Positions 30,202-39,110 are shown, numbered from the stretch's first letter. The stretch: DNA of 64,000 nucleotides from an uncultured bacterium (GCA_949290395.1 CASERQ010000002.1:194727-258726), one strand, 5' to 3'. The notes: generated by a model not told the origin, from the letters alone. A program made the numbers and translations.

Positions 30202-31359
30202 TTAATCTTTTAAGAAATCTGGAATGATATTATCTTCACTCGATTCTTCTTTTTCTGCTTCTTCAGGATTTTCTGTCTTCTCTTCTTGATTTAAACCATA
30301 ATTTTTATCAAAAATTGATGGTTTTTTAGGGGCAAATAATGGTCCCGCTTCTTCAACTTGAGATTGACTTGATTTTAAAGAAATTCCAGTATTTGAGAAT
30401 TGAACATCTTGAGTAAAATGACTTGCAATAATAGAAAGCATGATATCATCACTTAATTCATCATTAATTGAAACACCAAACTTAAGATCAAGTTGTCCGC
30501 CACTATCATGAATAATCTTATCAACCGTTTCTTGACATTCATATAAAGAAACTTTGTTACCACAAGTAATGTGACAAATAGCCTTTCTTGCGCCTTTTAT
30601 AGATTGTTCAATTAATGGGCAAGTAAGTGCGCTTACTGCTGCATCATTACATCTATTTTCGCCTTTTCCGCATCCAAATCCGATTAAAGCAACACCACTA
30701 TCTTTTAAAATGTTTCTAACATCAGCAAAATCAAGATTAATAACTGCAGGACGTAAAATTAGATCAGTAATAGTTCTAACAGATTGAGATAAAACGCTGT
30801 CTGCTTCACTAAATGCTTTACCAATTGGCAAATTCCCTGCATTTAATAATAATTTATCGTTACTAACAACAATTAAACTATCGACATTATTTTTGAGTTC
30901 ATTTAAGCCATCGACTGAATAAGCTGTTCTTTTTTGTCCTTCAAAAGCAAAAGGTCTTGTAACAATAGCAATTGTTAAACACCCTTCTTCTTTAGCGTAT
31001 TTTGAGATAACAGGCGCAGCACCAGTTCCTGTACCGCCACCCATTCCAGCAGCGATAAAAACCATGTGAGCTCCACGAACAATTTCTTTAATCTCTTTTT
31101 CGCTAGCTTCGGCTGCTTCTTTACCTACAGAAGGTTCTCCACCAGCTCCAAGTCCATTAGTAATACTTTCACCTAAAATGATTCTATGAGGAGCTTTTGA
31201 TAAAGATAGAGCTTGTTTATCGGTATTTGCAACATAAAACTCGACGTTTGATATTTCGTCTTCAATCATTCTATTAACAGCGTTATTTCCAGCGCCACCA
31301 ACACCAATTACAACAATCTTTGCAACTGGTTCAAAATTATCTAAGCCATCATCAAACAT
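30202..31359 (-). CDS. ftsZ: Cell division GTPase FtsZ
   Basis: Tubulin-like GTPase that forms the division ring. The tubulin signature [12 protein letters not shown] is near 105-116, with the N-terminal [11 protein letters not shown] near 20. The C-terminal conserved peptide IIPDFLKD, the usual docking site for FtsA, is present after an acidic linker. The 385-aa length is normal. It lies 10 nt after ftsA. Retention of both FtsZ and FtsA despite the reduced division cluster suggests FtsA-anchored rings. Confidence 0.97.
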   Translation of the reverse strand: MFDDGLDNFEPVAKIVVIGVGGAGNNAVNRMIEDEISNVEFYVANTDKQALSLSKAPHRIILGESITNGLGAGGEPSVGKEAAEASEKEIKEIVRGAHMVFIAAGMGGGTGTGAAPVISKYAKEEGCLTIAIVTRPFAFEGQKRTAYSVDGLNELKNNVDSLIVVSNDKLLLNAGNLPIGKAFSEADSVLSQSVRTITDLILRPAVINLDFADVRNILKDSGVALIGFGCGKGENRCNDAAVSALTCPLIEQSIKGARKAICHITCGNKVSLYECQETVDKIIHDSGGQLDLKFGVSINDELSDDIMLSIIASHFTQDVQFSNTGISLKSSQSQVEEAGPLFAPKKPSIFDKNYGLNQEEKTENPEEAEKEESSEDNIIPDFLKD

Positions 31360-31369
31360 ATCATTTACC

Positions 31370-32653
31370 TCATAATTCGTCTTTTAGTTCGTCATATTTT
31401 TCTCTTCTTAAGGAAGAACGTTGCGAAGAAGCATTATCATCAACACGGTTAATTTGTGTTACTTGAATCTTGTTTTCGTCTTCTAATGCTCCTCTATATG
31501 AACTTGCCATATAAATTGCCCCAAGACAATTTATAAACTCAGGTTCTCTGCAACATACAGTAGGAATTGTTAAAAATTCTATAGGATTGGATGGTAAAAT
31601 CTTTAAAAGATATTCTTTAAGTCCATTTAATTTACTTCCTTCACCCATGAAAGCCAATGTGATTTTCTCAACTAAATCAGGTTTTCTTGTGAAATTCAAA
31701 ACTAAATTCTTCAATGAACCATTGAAATAATCGACCCATGTTTTAAGGAATTCGAGAATAACTTTTAAAAGATCATCCTTTGTAAACTTTCTTTCAGCAC
31801 CGAGTGAATCTGTTCCTATGGCAATCGCAGGATTATAACTTGTTTGCCTATTGTCTAAACCGTATAAATTAACCAAATCTTCAGCTTTTTTCTTATCAAT
31901 ATTAAATTCGTTAGCAACTTTTAATACTAAATCATCGAAGCCAAGTGAAAAGAAATTAGATGCAAAAACTACACCATCACCAACAAAACTTAAAGATGTT
32001 GTTTTATCCGAAAAATCAATCAAAACGTATGTTCTGGTTTTAAATTTGCTTCCTGTTAAAAGATAAGAAACACCAATTGGAGCAACTACACTTCTTTTTA
32101 CTTTAATTTGCGAATTTTCACATGCTTTATAAATATCAGAAACCATCTTCTTAGGAAGCGTATAAACATTAGCATCGATAGTGATTGTTGTTGAAATTTC
32201 ATTTAAAGGTGGAGTCAAGAAAGTTTTGTCTCCGTCTATAATGAAAGTATTAGGAATGATATCTATTAAGTCATCATTAACACTAGGAAGTTTTTCCTTT
32301 TTGATTAAAGAAAGAGCGTTATTTATATCGATTCTATCGATTTTTGATACTTGGGAAACTGTATTTGTGGATTTTACAGATTGAAAAACTTGTAAACCAT
32401 ATGGCGGCAAAATTAAAACAACTTCATTTACGCCGATTGACATTTTTACATTTTTTGTTGATTTTTCGATGTTTTTAATTTTAGCTAAATCAGCGCTAAG
32501 AGATCCAATATCAAAAATGTCCCCATCTTTAAAAGGGACACTTAAAGGCTTTTTAACTTTATACAAAATATCTACTTTGTTATCCAAAGTATAACCAACG
32601 ACCAATTTATAATAACGATTGGATATTTCTAAAGCCGCAATTTGCTTAACCAT
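31370..32653 (-). CDS. ftsA: FtsA-like cell division actin homologue
   Basis: Actin-fold protein that tethers FtsZ to the membrane. It is a divergent FtsA: N-terminal phosphate-1 region (AALEISNRYYKLVVG), an SHS2-like 1C region, phosphate-2 region (YVLIDFSDKTTSLSFV near 210) and the adenosine motif FMGEGSKLNGL near 330. 427 aa. The C-terminus (RSSLRREKYDELKDEL) is charged and only weakly amphipathic, so the usual membrane-targeting helix is not obvious. Position just before ftsZ supports the call. The ATG appears leaderless. Confidence 0.85.
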   Translation of the reverse strand: MVKQIAALEISNRYYKLVVGYTLDNKVDILYKVKKPLSVPFKDGDIFDIGSLSADLAKIKNIEKSTKNVKMSIGVNEVVLILPPYGLQVFQSVKSTNTVSQVSKIDRIDINNALSLIKKEKLPSVNDDLIDIIPNTFIIDGDKTFLTPPLNEISTTITIDANVYTLPKKMVSDIYKACENSQIKVKRSVVAPIGVSYLLTGSKFKTRTYVLIDFSDKTTSLSFVGDGVVFASNFFSLGFDDLVLKVANEFNIDKKKAEDLVNLYGLDNRQTSYNPAIAIGTDSLGAERKFTKDDLLKVILEFLKTWVDYFNGSLKNLVLNFTRKPDLVEKITLAFMGEGSKLNGLKEYLLKILPSNPIEFLTIPTVCCREPEFINCLGAIYMASSYRGALEDENKIQVTQINRVDDNASSQRSSLRREKYDELKDEL

Positions 32654-32661
32654 ACAATAAA

Positions 32662-32690
32662 ATTATAATCTTATAATAAAAAAGATACAA
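32662..32690 (-). promoter_or_regulatory. Promoter of ftsA-ftsZ, probably giving a leaderless mRNA
   Basis: Perfect TATAAT (32662-32667) with TTGTAT (32685-32690) at 17 nt on the minus strand. The ATG follows the -10 after 8 nt without any Shine-Dalgarno. Confidence 0.6.
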
Positions 32691-32759
32691 CCAAAAAACT
32701 AGCAAAATATTAGTAGTTAATTAGTATATTTCTAGTATTTTTTTAGTATCTTTCCAATA

Positions 32760-32978
32760 TTAAAATTCTAATAAACTTTCGTCTAATAAAAGGCTTTCTT
32801 TTTTAGTTTCTTCTTCTGCATCAGTCTTATTAACTTCATTTGCTCTAATTGTAGCTGCAATAGAAACAGGAACTGCTACTAAGACAGATGCACCAGCAAA
32901 TATTGAAAAACAAATACCTACTTTTTTGAAATAAAAATATACAGCTTTGTGATGATATTTAACTAACTTATCTTTCAT
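32760..32978 (-). CDS. Small single-pass membrane protein in the FtsL position
   Basis: 72 aa: a basic N-terminus (MKDKLVKYHHKAVYFYFKK), one membrane helix (about 20-45) and a short acidic tail. It follows rsmH by 24 nt, where ftsL usually stands. It lacks the long extracytoplasmic coiled coil of FtsL: only ~27 residues follow the membrane segment. It may be a degenerate FtsL or an unrelated division-locus membrane protein; I do not recognise a family. The gap to ftsA (32654-32759) holds the ftsA promoter. Confidence 0.65.
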   Translation of the reverse strand: MKDKLVKYHHKAVYFYFKKVGICFSIFAGASVLVAVPVSIAATIRANEVNKTDAEEETKKESLLLDESLLEF

Positions 32979-33002
32979 AACTTCGTCCCCCGTGTAGGTT
33001 TG

Positions 33003-33947
33003 TTACTTAATTTTCTCTAAAATTCTTAACTTAGCACTCTTACTTCTGTGATTCATTTCAATTTCTTCTTCACAAGGAGTAATGACTTTACGATTAACTT
33101 CTTTATAATCAGGAGTTTTTATATCTTTAGGATTTATATAGTCGTTTCTTCTGTTGCCCTCAATAACACTATATTTTTTAAAGATATTTTTAACAATTTT
33201 ATCTTCGAGACTTTGAAACGTGATCACTACGATTCTTCCACCAACTTTTATCTTTTTAATTGCTCCTTCAAGAGCTTCGGTAAGAGCATTTAATTCATCG
33301 TTAACTTCGATTCTTAATGCTTGGAAGATTTGCTTTGCAGGATGCCCGATTTTTTCTAATTCTTTTTTTGGTTTGCTTTCTTTAATTATCTCTACTAATT
33401 CATAAGTAGTTTCAATTGGTAAAGTTTCTCTTTTCTTGCAAATGTTTTTTGCAATATTGTAAGAATATTTATCTTCGCCATATTCTCTAAAAACTCTTAA
33501 TAAATTTTCAAACGAATATTCATTAACAATTTTTTTAGCCGTGAGTTGATTTGAGAGGTCCATTCTCATATCTAGTGGTCCATCGAACCTATACGAGAAT
33601 CCTCTGTAATCTTTATCAAATTGTGGCGATGATACTCCTAAATCGAATAACACCCCATCAACTTCATCAATTCCAAGTTCATTTAAGTTCTTTTCGATAT
33701 TTCTAAAGTTATCTTTAATTATTTGAAATTGATTACTAATCTCAGAAAGTCTTTTGGTAGAGTAAGCGATTGCTTCCAGATCTTGATCGAAACATACCAA
33801 TCTTCCATTCTTATTAAGCCTTCTAAGAATTTCCGAGGAATGACCGGCTCTACCTAATGTCATATCGACATATATTCCGTCTTCCTGGATGTTTAGTCCG
33901 CTGATAGCCTCGTTTAACAAGACTGGAATGTGTTCATTATTGTTCAT
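33003..33947 (-). CDS. rsmH: 16S rRNA (cytosine-1402-N4)-methyltransferase RsmH
   Basis: SAM-dependent methyltransferase (MraW) acting on 16S rRNA. The SAM site is YVDMTLGRAGHSSEIL near 27-42. The downstream signature LFDLGVSSPQFDKDYRGFSYRFDGPLDMRMD is split over residues ~98-130, and GGRIVVITFQSLED lies near 235. The 314-aa length is normal. It overlaps the mraZ end by 11 nt, implying coupling. Confidence 0.96.
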   Translation of the reverse strand: MNNNEHIPVLLNEAISGLNIQEDGIYVDMTLGRAGHSSEILRRLNKNGRLVCFDQDLEAIAYSTKRLSEISNQFQIIKDNFRNIEKNLNELGIDEVDGVLFDLGVSSPQFDKDYRGFSYRFDGPLDMRMDLSNQLTAKKIVNEYSFENLLRVFREYGEDKYSYNIAKNICKKRETLPIETTYELVEIIKESKPKKELEKIGHPAKQIFQALRIEVNDELNALTEALEGAIKKIKVGGRIVVITFQSLEDKIVKNIFKKYSVIEGNRRNDYINPKDIKTPDYKEVNRKVITPCEEEIEMNHRSKSAKLRILEKIK

Positions 33948-34371
33948 CGCTTACTAGGAGGGATTCTGCATCTAATTCAAAATCTTTCGAACTTTCCTCT
34001 TCATACTGATTCCAGCTTTCAAGATCCCAAATTTCAATATGATCAATTTGACCTAGTATCATTACCTTAGAACCAATTTTGTAATCTCTAAGAGTTTTTG
34101 TAGGAATTAACATTCTTCCTTGTCTATCAATACTAAGTTCAACAACTGAGGCAAGAAGTAATCTCGAATACTTTCTTACCTTGCTTTTTTCATAAGGTAG
34201 TAATTGAAGTTTTTGAATGTAGTTATTGAAGTCTGCTTCTTTGTAAAGCGAGACACAACCTTCGAAGCCTTTGATTAAAAAGAGTTTTGATCCGACTTCT
34301 TCTCTCATTTTTGAAGGGATAACAACTCTTCCTTTCTCGTCAATGTTGTACTCGTAACTTCCGTAAAACAT
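33937..34371 (-). CDS. mraZ: Transcriptional regulator MraZ
   Basis: AbrB-fold ring protein that controls the division cluster. Two DpxxR-like repeats: NIDEKGRVVIPSKMR near 10-24 and SIDRQGRMLIPTKTLR near 85-100. I start it at 34371 (MFYGSYEYNID; 144 aa), the family start. The ten extra codons of the longest frame are the MraZ-box DNA. A GTGGAAG element doubles as a weak ribosome site. Likely autoregulated through the repeats at 34378-34402. Confidence 0.95.
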   Translation of the reverse strand: MFYGSYEYNIDEKGRVVIPSKMREEVGSKLFLIKGFEGCVSLYKEADFNNYIQKLQLLPYEKSKVRKYSRLLLASVVELSIDRQGRMLIPTKTLRDYKIGSKVMILGQIDHIEIWDLESWNQYEEESSKDFELDAESLLVSDEQ

Positions 34372-34377
34372 ATTCTT

Positions 34378-34402
34378 CCACTTCGTTCCACTTTCTACCA
34401 CT
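34378..34402 (-). promoter_or_regulatory. MraZ box: three AGTGG repeats with a 10-bp period
   Basis: Minus-strand AGTGG occurs at 34398-34402, 34388-34392 and 34378-34382, exactly 10 bp apart, between the mraZ promoter and ATG. Direct repeats with a GTG(G) core at a 10-bp period are the known MraZ operator design (AAAGTG-type in Mollicutes). Binding here would block mraZ transcription and the overlapping ribosome site. Confidence 0.85.
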
Positions 34403-34408
34403 AAATAT

Positions 34409-34437
34409 ATTTTATATTCTATTATCTTTATTTACAA
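34409..34437 (-). promoter_or_regulatory. Promoter of mraZ-rsmH
   Basis: TTGTAA (34432-34437) and TAAAAT (34409-34414) with a 17-nt spacer on the minus strand, directly upstream of the MraZ box. Confidence 0.6.
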
Positions 34438-34898
34438 CTCATTTTTTTATAATTTTTAAAGTTTTTTTAAGCATCGAAAAAACGCGATAGTTATCGCATT
34501 ATTTGATATTTTTAATGGTTAGTATGACAAAAAGTGGTAATTAGTGGAATGTTTTTCAATTTTATGAATTAAAAGGTCATTTTTCTCTTCGAAAAGATTG
34601 AAATAATAGTTAAAATTAATCTAACAAAACTCAAAAAATTTCATCCAAAAGTATTTTGAAAACTAAATCACAAAACTTTTAAACAAGATCTCAATCGTTT
34701 TCTAAAACAAATCTTTAAACCAATCTCCGATTATACGCCAAAAAATAAATACTATATTTTTCTTAAAGTTACCATTCCGTTAGCGATGGTTAGATTAAAC
34801 GAAAATAGAAAAAAAGACACGATCAAACAATGAATTACTATTTTACTACTAACTTATACAATTTTATTTAAAAATTAATACTTTTGTTGTTTAAGTAA
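34438..34898. other. 461-nt intergenic stretch with hairpin, AGTGG pair and broken frame
   Basis: No intact gene. It contains GCGATA/TATCGC (34484-34497), a short hairpin with a T-run on the minus strand. Two plus-strand AGTGG copies lie 10 bp apart (34533-34537 and 34543-34547), like half of an MraZ box. A plus-strand frame from 34573 to 34875 is free of TAA and TAG for about 100 codons but is broken by two TGA codons (34657-34659 and 34831-34833). Read through, it gives protein-like segments such as KNKYYIFLKVTIPLAMVRLN. Possibly a gene relic. Confidence 0.5.
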
Positions 34899-34925
34899 AA
34901 AAATGAGGTATAAAACCTCATTTTT
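34899..34925 (-). terminator. Terminator of pheS-pheT-yceD
   Basis: 11-bp stem AAAAATGAGGT/ACCTCATTTTT with a 5-nt loop (34910-34914), overlapping the yceD stop codon. T-run on the minus strand. Confidence 0.85.
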
Positions 34926-35415
34926 AGTCTAAGTCAAGATCCTTAAGTTTATCAAATGGCGAGAATTTTGAATCGTCAACTTCTTTATCGAGTTCATCTT
35001 CACTTAATACTCTATAATTATCTCCGTGAGGATATTCCTCGCCATCTTTATGAAGCACCATTGGTAAAGATGTAATTATTAGCGAATAAATTTCTACATT
35101 CAAGTCAATGTAGCCTTCCTTAATATAGAAGACTTCTTCGCTATCTAATTCCTTTTGATCAGTGTAATAAAGTTTTTCATCTATTGTAAATATATAATCG
35201 AATGGCTCACCACTTAAAGTGGAATAAACAGTAAGTACTGGCTTAAGCAAATAATGTACAATAAGTACACTATCAGCCTTTTCTAATGTGATTTTACCAG
35301 TTACTTTCTTATATTCTTTAATAGTGGAAATACTTTTTAAGGAATTAAAATAACTTAAATCGCCAGTGTAATCTAAAGTTTCTTCTTCATGAACTTTGTT
35401 AAAATCAATTCTCAT
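34924..35415 (-). CDS. yceD: DUF177 (YceD-like) protein
   Basis: 163 aa, matching the YceD/DUF177 pattern: a beta-rich first half (KVTGKITLEKADSVLIVHYLLKP), the conserved middle (GYIDLNVEIYSLIITSLPMVLH near 105-125) and the terminal FDKLKDL motif. The family is linked to 23S rRNA/50S biogenesis and usually sits directly before rpmF (L32). Here it follows pheT (TAATG overlap) and a terminator comes at once, so rpmF is not in this unit. No catalytic motif. Confidence 0.8.
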   Translation of the reverse strand: MRIDFNKVHEEETLDYTGDLSYFNSLKSISTIKEYKKVTGKITLEKADSVLIVHYLLKPVLTVYSTLSGEPFDYIFTIDEKLYYTDQKELDSEEVFYIKEGYIDLNVEIYSLIITSLPMVLHKDGEEYPHGDNYRVLSEDELDKEVDDSKFSPFDKLKDLDLD

Positions 35416-37805
35416 TATTGTCTTAGCTCCGCATTAAGTTTGGATGAAATTACATTTTTGACCTTCTCTTCAACTTCATGAATTTCTTCTTCTTTTAAAG
35501 TATGGTCATCACTATTTAATTTGATTTTAAGTGCAATACTCTTAAAACCAGATTTAATTTTTTCACCTTTATAAATATCAAAAACATTAACGTCTTTTAT
35601 AAGTGAAGAAACCTTTTTAATTTCTTTTTTAATATTTAAGAAAGAAATATCATCAGAAACAACAAAAGCAAAATCACGAGTAACAATAGGGTATTTTGAA
35701 ATATACACAAATTTATTATTTGGTGTTCTTGTGTTGAATAAAACTGAGAGGTTAATTTCCATGACAGCGGCACCCAAAATCTTATCTAAAGTATATTCTT
35801 TTTTAATTAAAGGATGTAAATCACCTAAAACAGCACAAAGTTTATTATCAACATAAATCTTTGCACTTCTTGTAGGATGGAATTCATTGCTATCATTTAA
35901 TCTTTCGATTTTAATACGTGATTCAGAAATGTTGAACATATCAGCAATAGCATCCCAAATACCTTTTACAGAGAAATAGTTCGCTGGTACACCAAACATT
36001 TTATCGTTCGCATATTGCATACCTACAATTGCAACCGCTAAATGAACTTCATTAACTTTCTTTGTTTGAATTGGAGAGATTTCAAATAGTTTAAGAGAAT
36101 CATTTTGGTGATTAACGTTATATTCGGCACATCTTAAAAGAGAAGATAATAAGTTCTTACGTACAAATTTATGATCTTCCGTTAATGGGTTTTTGATAAC
36201 ATAACCTTCATCTTTATTAAAATAATTGAATCTATTGTTATCATTTTCGTTTAATAAAACATAAGTTAAAACTTCATCAAATCCATTACTTAGTAGGAAA
36301 TCATCAATGATTCTTTCTCTTTTTTCACTTTCTTTTAAACCACCAACTGTTGTTTCCATATAAGGAAGTGCACTCTTAACTTGATCAAAACCATTATATC
36401 TAACAACTTCTTCACTTAAATCAGCCTTACCTGAAACATCTATTCTCCAAGCTGGAATTGTAACTTCAAAATTATCACCATCAATTTCTTTTGGCTCAAA
36501 ATATAGGGCTCTTAAGGTTTCGATTATAGTATTTTTGTCAAAACTTGTTCCTAATCTTTTATTGATGTAGTCATAAGAACAAGTAATTTTTTCTAAGTCA
36601 TGATTTAAAGTGTCATAAACAATTGTTTGACTAACTTTTTCAAAACCAGATAAATCTTTAATTAATTTACTAGCCAAATCAATAACGTAGTTACTTTGAT
36701 GAGGATTGATTTCTTTAATAAATCTTTGAGAAGAATCACTCATTAAGCCAAGTCTACTTGTTGTGTGTCTAATTGAAGCGTGATGGAAATTAGCAACTTC
36801 AACAACAATGTTTTTAGTATTTGCATCAACTTCAACATTCTTCAATCCCATTACGCCACCAATACAAGCAGGTTCATTAGCACTTGAAACAATCAAATCA
36901 CCAGGGATAACGTGATATGTCTTGTCATCAAGAGCAATAACATCTTGATCAAATTTTTCTTTTACAACGAGTTCTTTAGCTTTAAGTTTGTCATAATCGT
37001 ACATATGTAATGGTTGTCCAGTAAGAAGCATTACATAGTTTCCAATATCAACAATATTATCAATTGAACGAATGCCTTGAGATCTTAAAACTTCTTTTAA
37101 CCATTTTGGTGAATCTTTAACACTAATTCCTTTAAACACTTTTGCATAAAATGAAGGACATTTATCAGTATCACTTGCTACTTTAAAATCTTCTTCATAA
37201 GTTTTTTCTTCCTTTACCTCTGGTAAAGTAAGTTTCCTATGAAATAATGCTCCGATTTCTTTAGCAACATTAAGTAAAGCAAAGCAATCGCTACGATTAG
37301 CAAGTAAATTTAAATCTAAGATAACATCATCTAAACCAAGATAATTTAAAACATCTGTATTGCCAACTTTTGCATCTTCTGGAAGTTCTTCGATGCCAGA
37401 AATTTGTTCAGGTCTTAAAAACTTAGGATCAACACCAAGTTCATTTAAAGCACATAACATGCCATTACTTGTTTCACCTCTAATTTCGCCTTTTTTAATT
37501 TCACCATGTGGCAATTTTGCCCCAACTTTAGCAACAATAACTTTAAGTCCTTTTCTAACATTAGGAGCTCCGCAAACAATATCTAAAATTTCATCTCCAA
37601 TATCAACTTTACAACAATGTAAGTGGTCACTATTAGGATGATTTTCACAAGATATGACTTGACCAATAACAAGATTAGTTGCTTCACTCATTCTTTTAAT
37701 TTGTTCAACTTCAATTCCACTAAAAGTGAGTCTTTGAGCAATTTCTTCAGGAGTTAAGTCTTTTATATCAACATATTTTGCAATTTCTTTTAAACTTACT
37801 AACAT
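35415..37805 (-). CDS. pheT: Phenylalanyl-tRNA synthetase beta subunit
   Basis: Beta subunit of the alpha2-beta2 PheRS. Domains: N-terminal tRNA-binding EMAP-like domain (IGQVISCENHPNSDHLHCCKV near 46-66), B3/B4 editing domain (SIDNIVDIGNYVMLLTGQPLHMYD near 245-270), B5, catalytic-like core, and a C-terminal anticodon-binding domain (YPIVTRDFAFVV near 710). The 796-aa length is standard. It starts 3 nt after pheS and its stop overlaps the yceD start. Confidence 0.97.
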   Translation of the reverse strand: MLVSLKEIAKYVDIKDLTPEEIAQRLTFSGIEVEQIKRMSEATNLVIGQVISCENHPNSDHLHCCKVDIGDEILDIVCGAPNVRKGLKVIVAKVGAKLPHGEIKKGEIRGETSNGMLCALNELGVDPKFLRPEQISGIEELPEDAKVGNTDVLNYLGLDDVILDLNLLANRSDCFALLNVAKEIGALFHRKLTLPEVKEEKTYEEDFKVASDTDKCPSFYAKVFKGISVKDSPKWLKEVLRSQGIRSIDNIVDIGNYVMLLTGQPLHMYDYDKLKAKELVVKEKFDQDVIALDDKTYHVIPGDLIVSSANEPACIGGVMGLKNVEVDANTKNIVVEVANFHHASIRHTTSRLGLMSDSSQRFIKEINPHQSNYVIDLASKLIKDLSGFEKVSQTIVYDTLNHDLEKITCSYDYINKRLGTSFDKNTIIETLRALYFEPKEIDGDNFEVTIPAWRIDVSGKADLSEEVVRYNGFDQVKSALPYMETTVGGLKESEKRERIIDDFLLSNGFDEVLTYVLLNENDNNRFNYFNKDEGYVIKNPLTEDHKFVRKNLLSSLLRCAEYNVNHQNDSLKLFEISPIQTKKVNEVHLAVAIVGMQYANDKMFGVPANYFSVKGIWDAIADMFNISESRIKIERLNDSNEFHPTRSAKIYVDNKLCAVLGDLHPLIKKEYTLDKILGAAVMEINLSVLFNTRTPNNKFVYISKYPIVTRDFAFVVSDDISFLNIKKEIKKVSSLIKDVNVFDIYKGEKIKSGFKSIALKIKLNSDDHTLKEEEIHEVEEKVKNVISSKLNAELRQ

Positions 37806-37808
37806 AGA

Positions 37809-38870
37809 TTAGTCCTCAACTTTCTTGTTAAATTCTTTAATAAACTTAACATCGCTTTGGTAGAATCTTCTAATATCATCGATTCCATAACGTAACATAG
37901 CGACTCTTTCAATTCCTATTCCAAAAGCATAGCCACTATAAACTTCAGGATCATATCCACTCATCTTTAAGACATTAGGATGGACCATTCCAGCTCCTAA
38001 AATCTCAATCCAACCGCTTCCTTTACATACAGAGCAGCCTTTTCCCTTACAGTTAAAGCAAGAAACATCAACTTCGACAGATGGTTCTGTGAATGGGAAA
38101 TAGGAGCTTCTAAATCTAATTTTTGCGTCTTTTGCAAACATCTTTTTAGCAAAAAGCTCAAGAGTTGCTTTTAAGTTTCCAAGATTAATATCTTTATCAA
38201 TAACAAGGCCTTCAACTTGAGCAAATTGATGTGAGTGAGTCATATCATCATCATCTCTTCTAAATGTTTTTCCAGGACAAATGATTTTGATTGGCTTACC
38301 ATTTGCTTTTTCCATAACATGAGCTTGAACGCTTGATGTGTGACTTCTTAAAAGAAGATTATCATCGATATAAAGAGTATCTTGCATGTCACGAGCAGGA
38401 TGATCTTTAGGAATATTTAAAAGTTCAAAAACATATTTATCACTATCTACTTCAGGACCATTTTCAACGGTATAACCCATTCCAACAAAGATATCTTCAA
38501 TTTCACGTTTTACTTTATAAAATGGATTCATAGCTCCGCTTTTAAAGTTGTTGCCAGGAAGTGTTATATCTAATGAGTCTTTTTGAAGTTCTTCGTTTAA
38601 AGCAAGGCGTTTAAATTCTTCAACCTTTTCGTTAAATGCGGATTCAAGTTTTTTTCTAGCAAAATTAAAAGCTTCTCCGAAAGCTTTTTTATCATCGACT
38701 TCTCTAATTTTGTTCATTAAAATAGAGAATTCACCTTTTTTAGAAAGATACTTATTTTTAATTTCAGTTAAATCGTTTAAAACTTTAGCTTTAATTATTA
38801 AAGCTAAAATTTCTTTTTCTAAAGGTGTAAATAAATCATCATATTTCTTGTTATGTTCATTATTTTCCAT
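37809..38870 (-). CDS. pheS: Phenylalanyl-tRNA synthetase alpha subunit
   Basis: Catalytic class II subunit of PheRS. A coiled-coil N-terminus (about 1-90) precedes the core with motif 2 (GKTFRRDDDDMTHSHQFAQVEG) and motif 3 (GFGIGIERVAMLRYGIDDIR, read here as YAFGIGIERVAMLRYG). A cysteine cluster, CFNCKGKGCSVCKGSGW near 270, may bind zinc, as in some Firmicute PheS. Start at 38870 (MENNEHNKK, 353 aa) chosen because GGGAGGAAAT lies about 5 nt upstream. Controlled by a T-box. Confidence 0.97.
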   Translation of the reverse strand: MENNEHNKKYDDLFTPLEKEILALIIKAKVLNDLTEIKNKYLSKKGEFSILMNKIREVDDKKAFGEAFNFARKKLESAFNEKVEEFKRLALNEELQKDSLDITLPGNNFKSGAMNPFYKVKREIEDIFVGMGYTVENGPEVDSDKYVFELLNIPKDHPARDMQDTLYIDDNLLLRSHTSSVQAHVMEKANGKPIKIICPGKTFRRDDDDMTHSHQFAQVEGLVIDKDINLGNLKATLELFAKKMFAKDAKIRFRSSYFPFTEPSVEVDVSCFNCKGKGCSVCKGSGWIEILGAGMVHPNVLKMSGYDPEVYSGYAFGIGIERVAMLRYGIDDIRRFYQSDVKFIKEFNKKVED

Positions 38871-38884
38871 TATATTTCCTCCCA

Positions 38885-39110
38885 AAAAACAAAAAAGAAT
38901 TAGGTTTAGGAACGAAATAATCGCGGTACCATCCTAATTCTTTATTAATATAAAGCTCTTAATTTAGTTATATCGTCAACTTAAACGGATTCATCAAATC
39001 AGCTCCAAGGTGAATTCATTAATCTTTATTAAGAGCGTTTTCACTTTATCGCTCCTCCCTAATTAATAAGAGGATTAATTACTACTCCTTTTCAACGCAA
39101 AGAAATAATA
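38885..39110 (-). ncRNA. T-box riboswitch leader of pheS-pheT
   Basis: T-box core GGATGGTACCGCG on the minus strand (around 38922-38935). Terminator arms AAAGAATTAGG/CCTAATTCTTT (38933-38943 and 38894-38904) enclose the T-box and are followed by a T-run. The arms are mutually exclusive with the antiterminator. The upstream region is rich in self-complementary segments (for example AGAGCT/AGCTCT-like). A candidate TTC (Phe) specifier is at 39012-39014, not folded. Confidence 0.88.

Noticed and set aside
34372..34401. Longer N-terminus for MraZ
   Set aside because: These codons are the AGTGG operator repeats; the family begins at MFYGSYEY.
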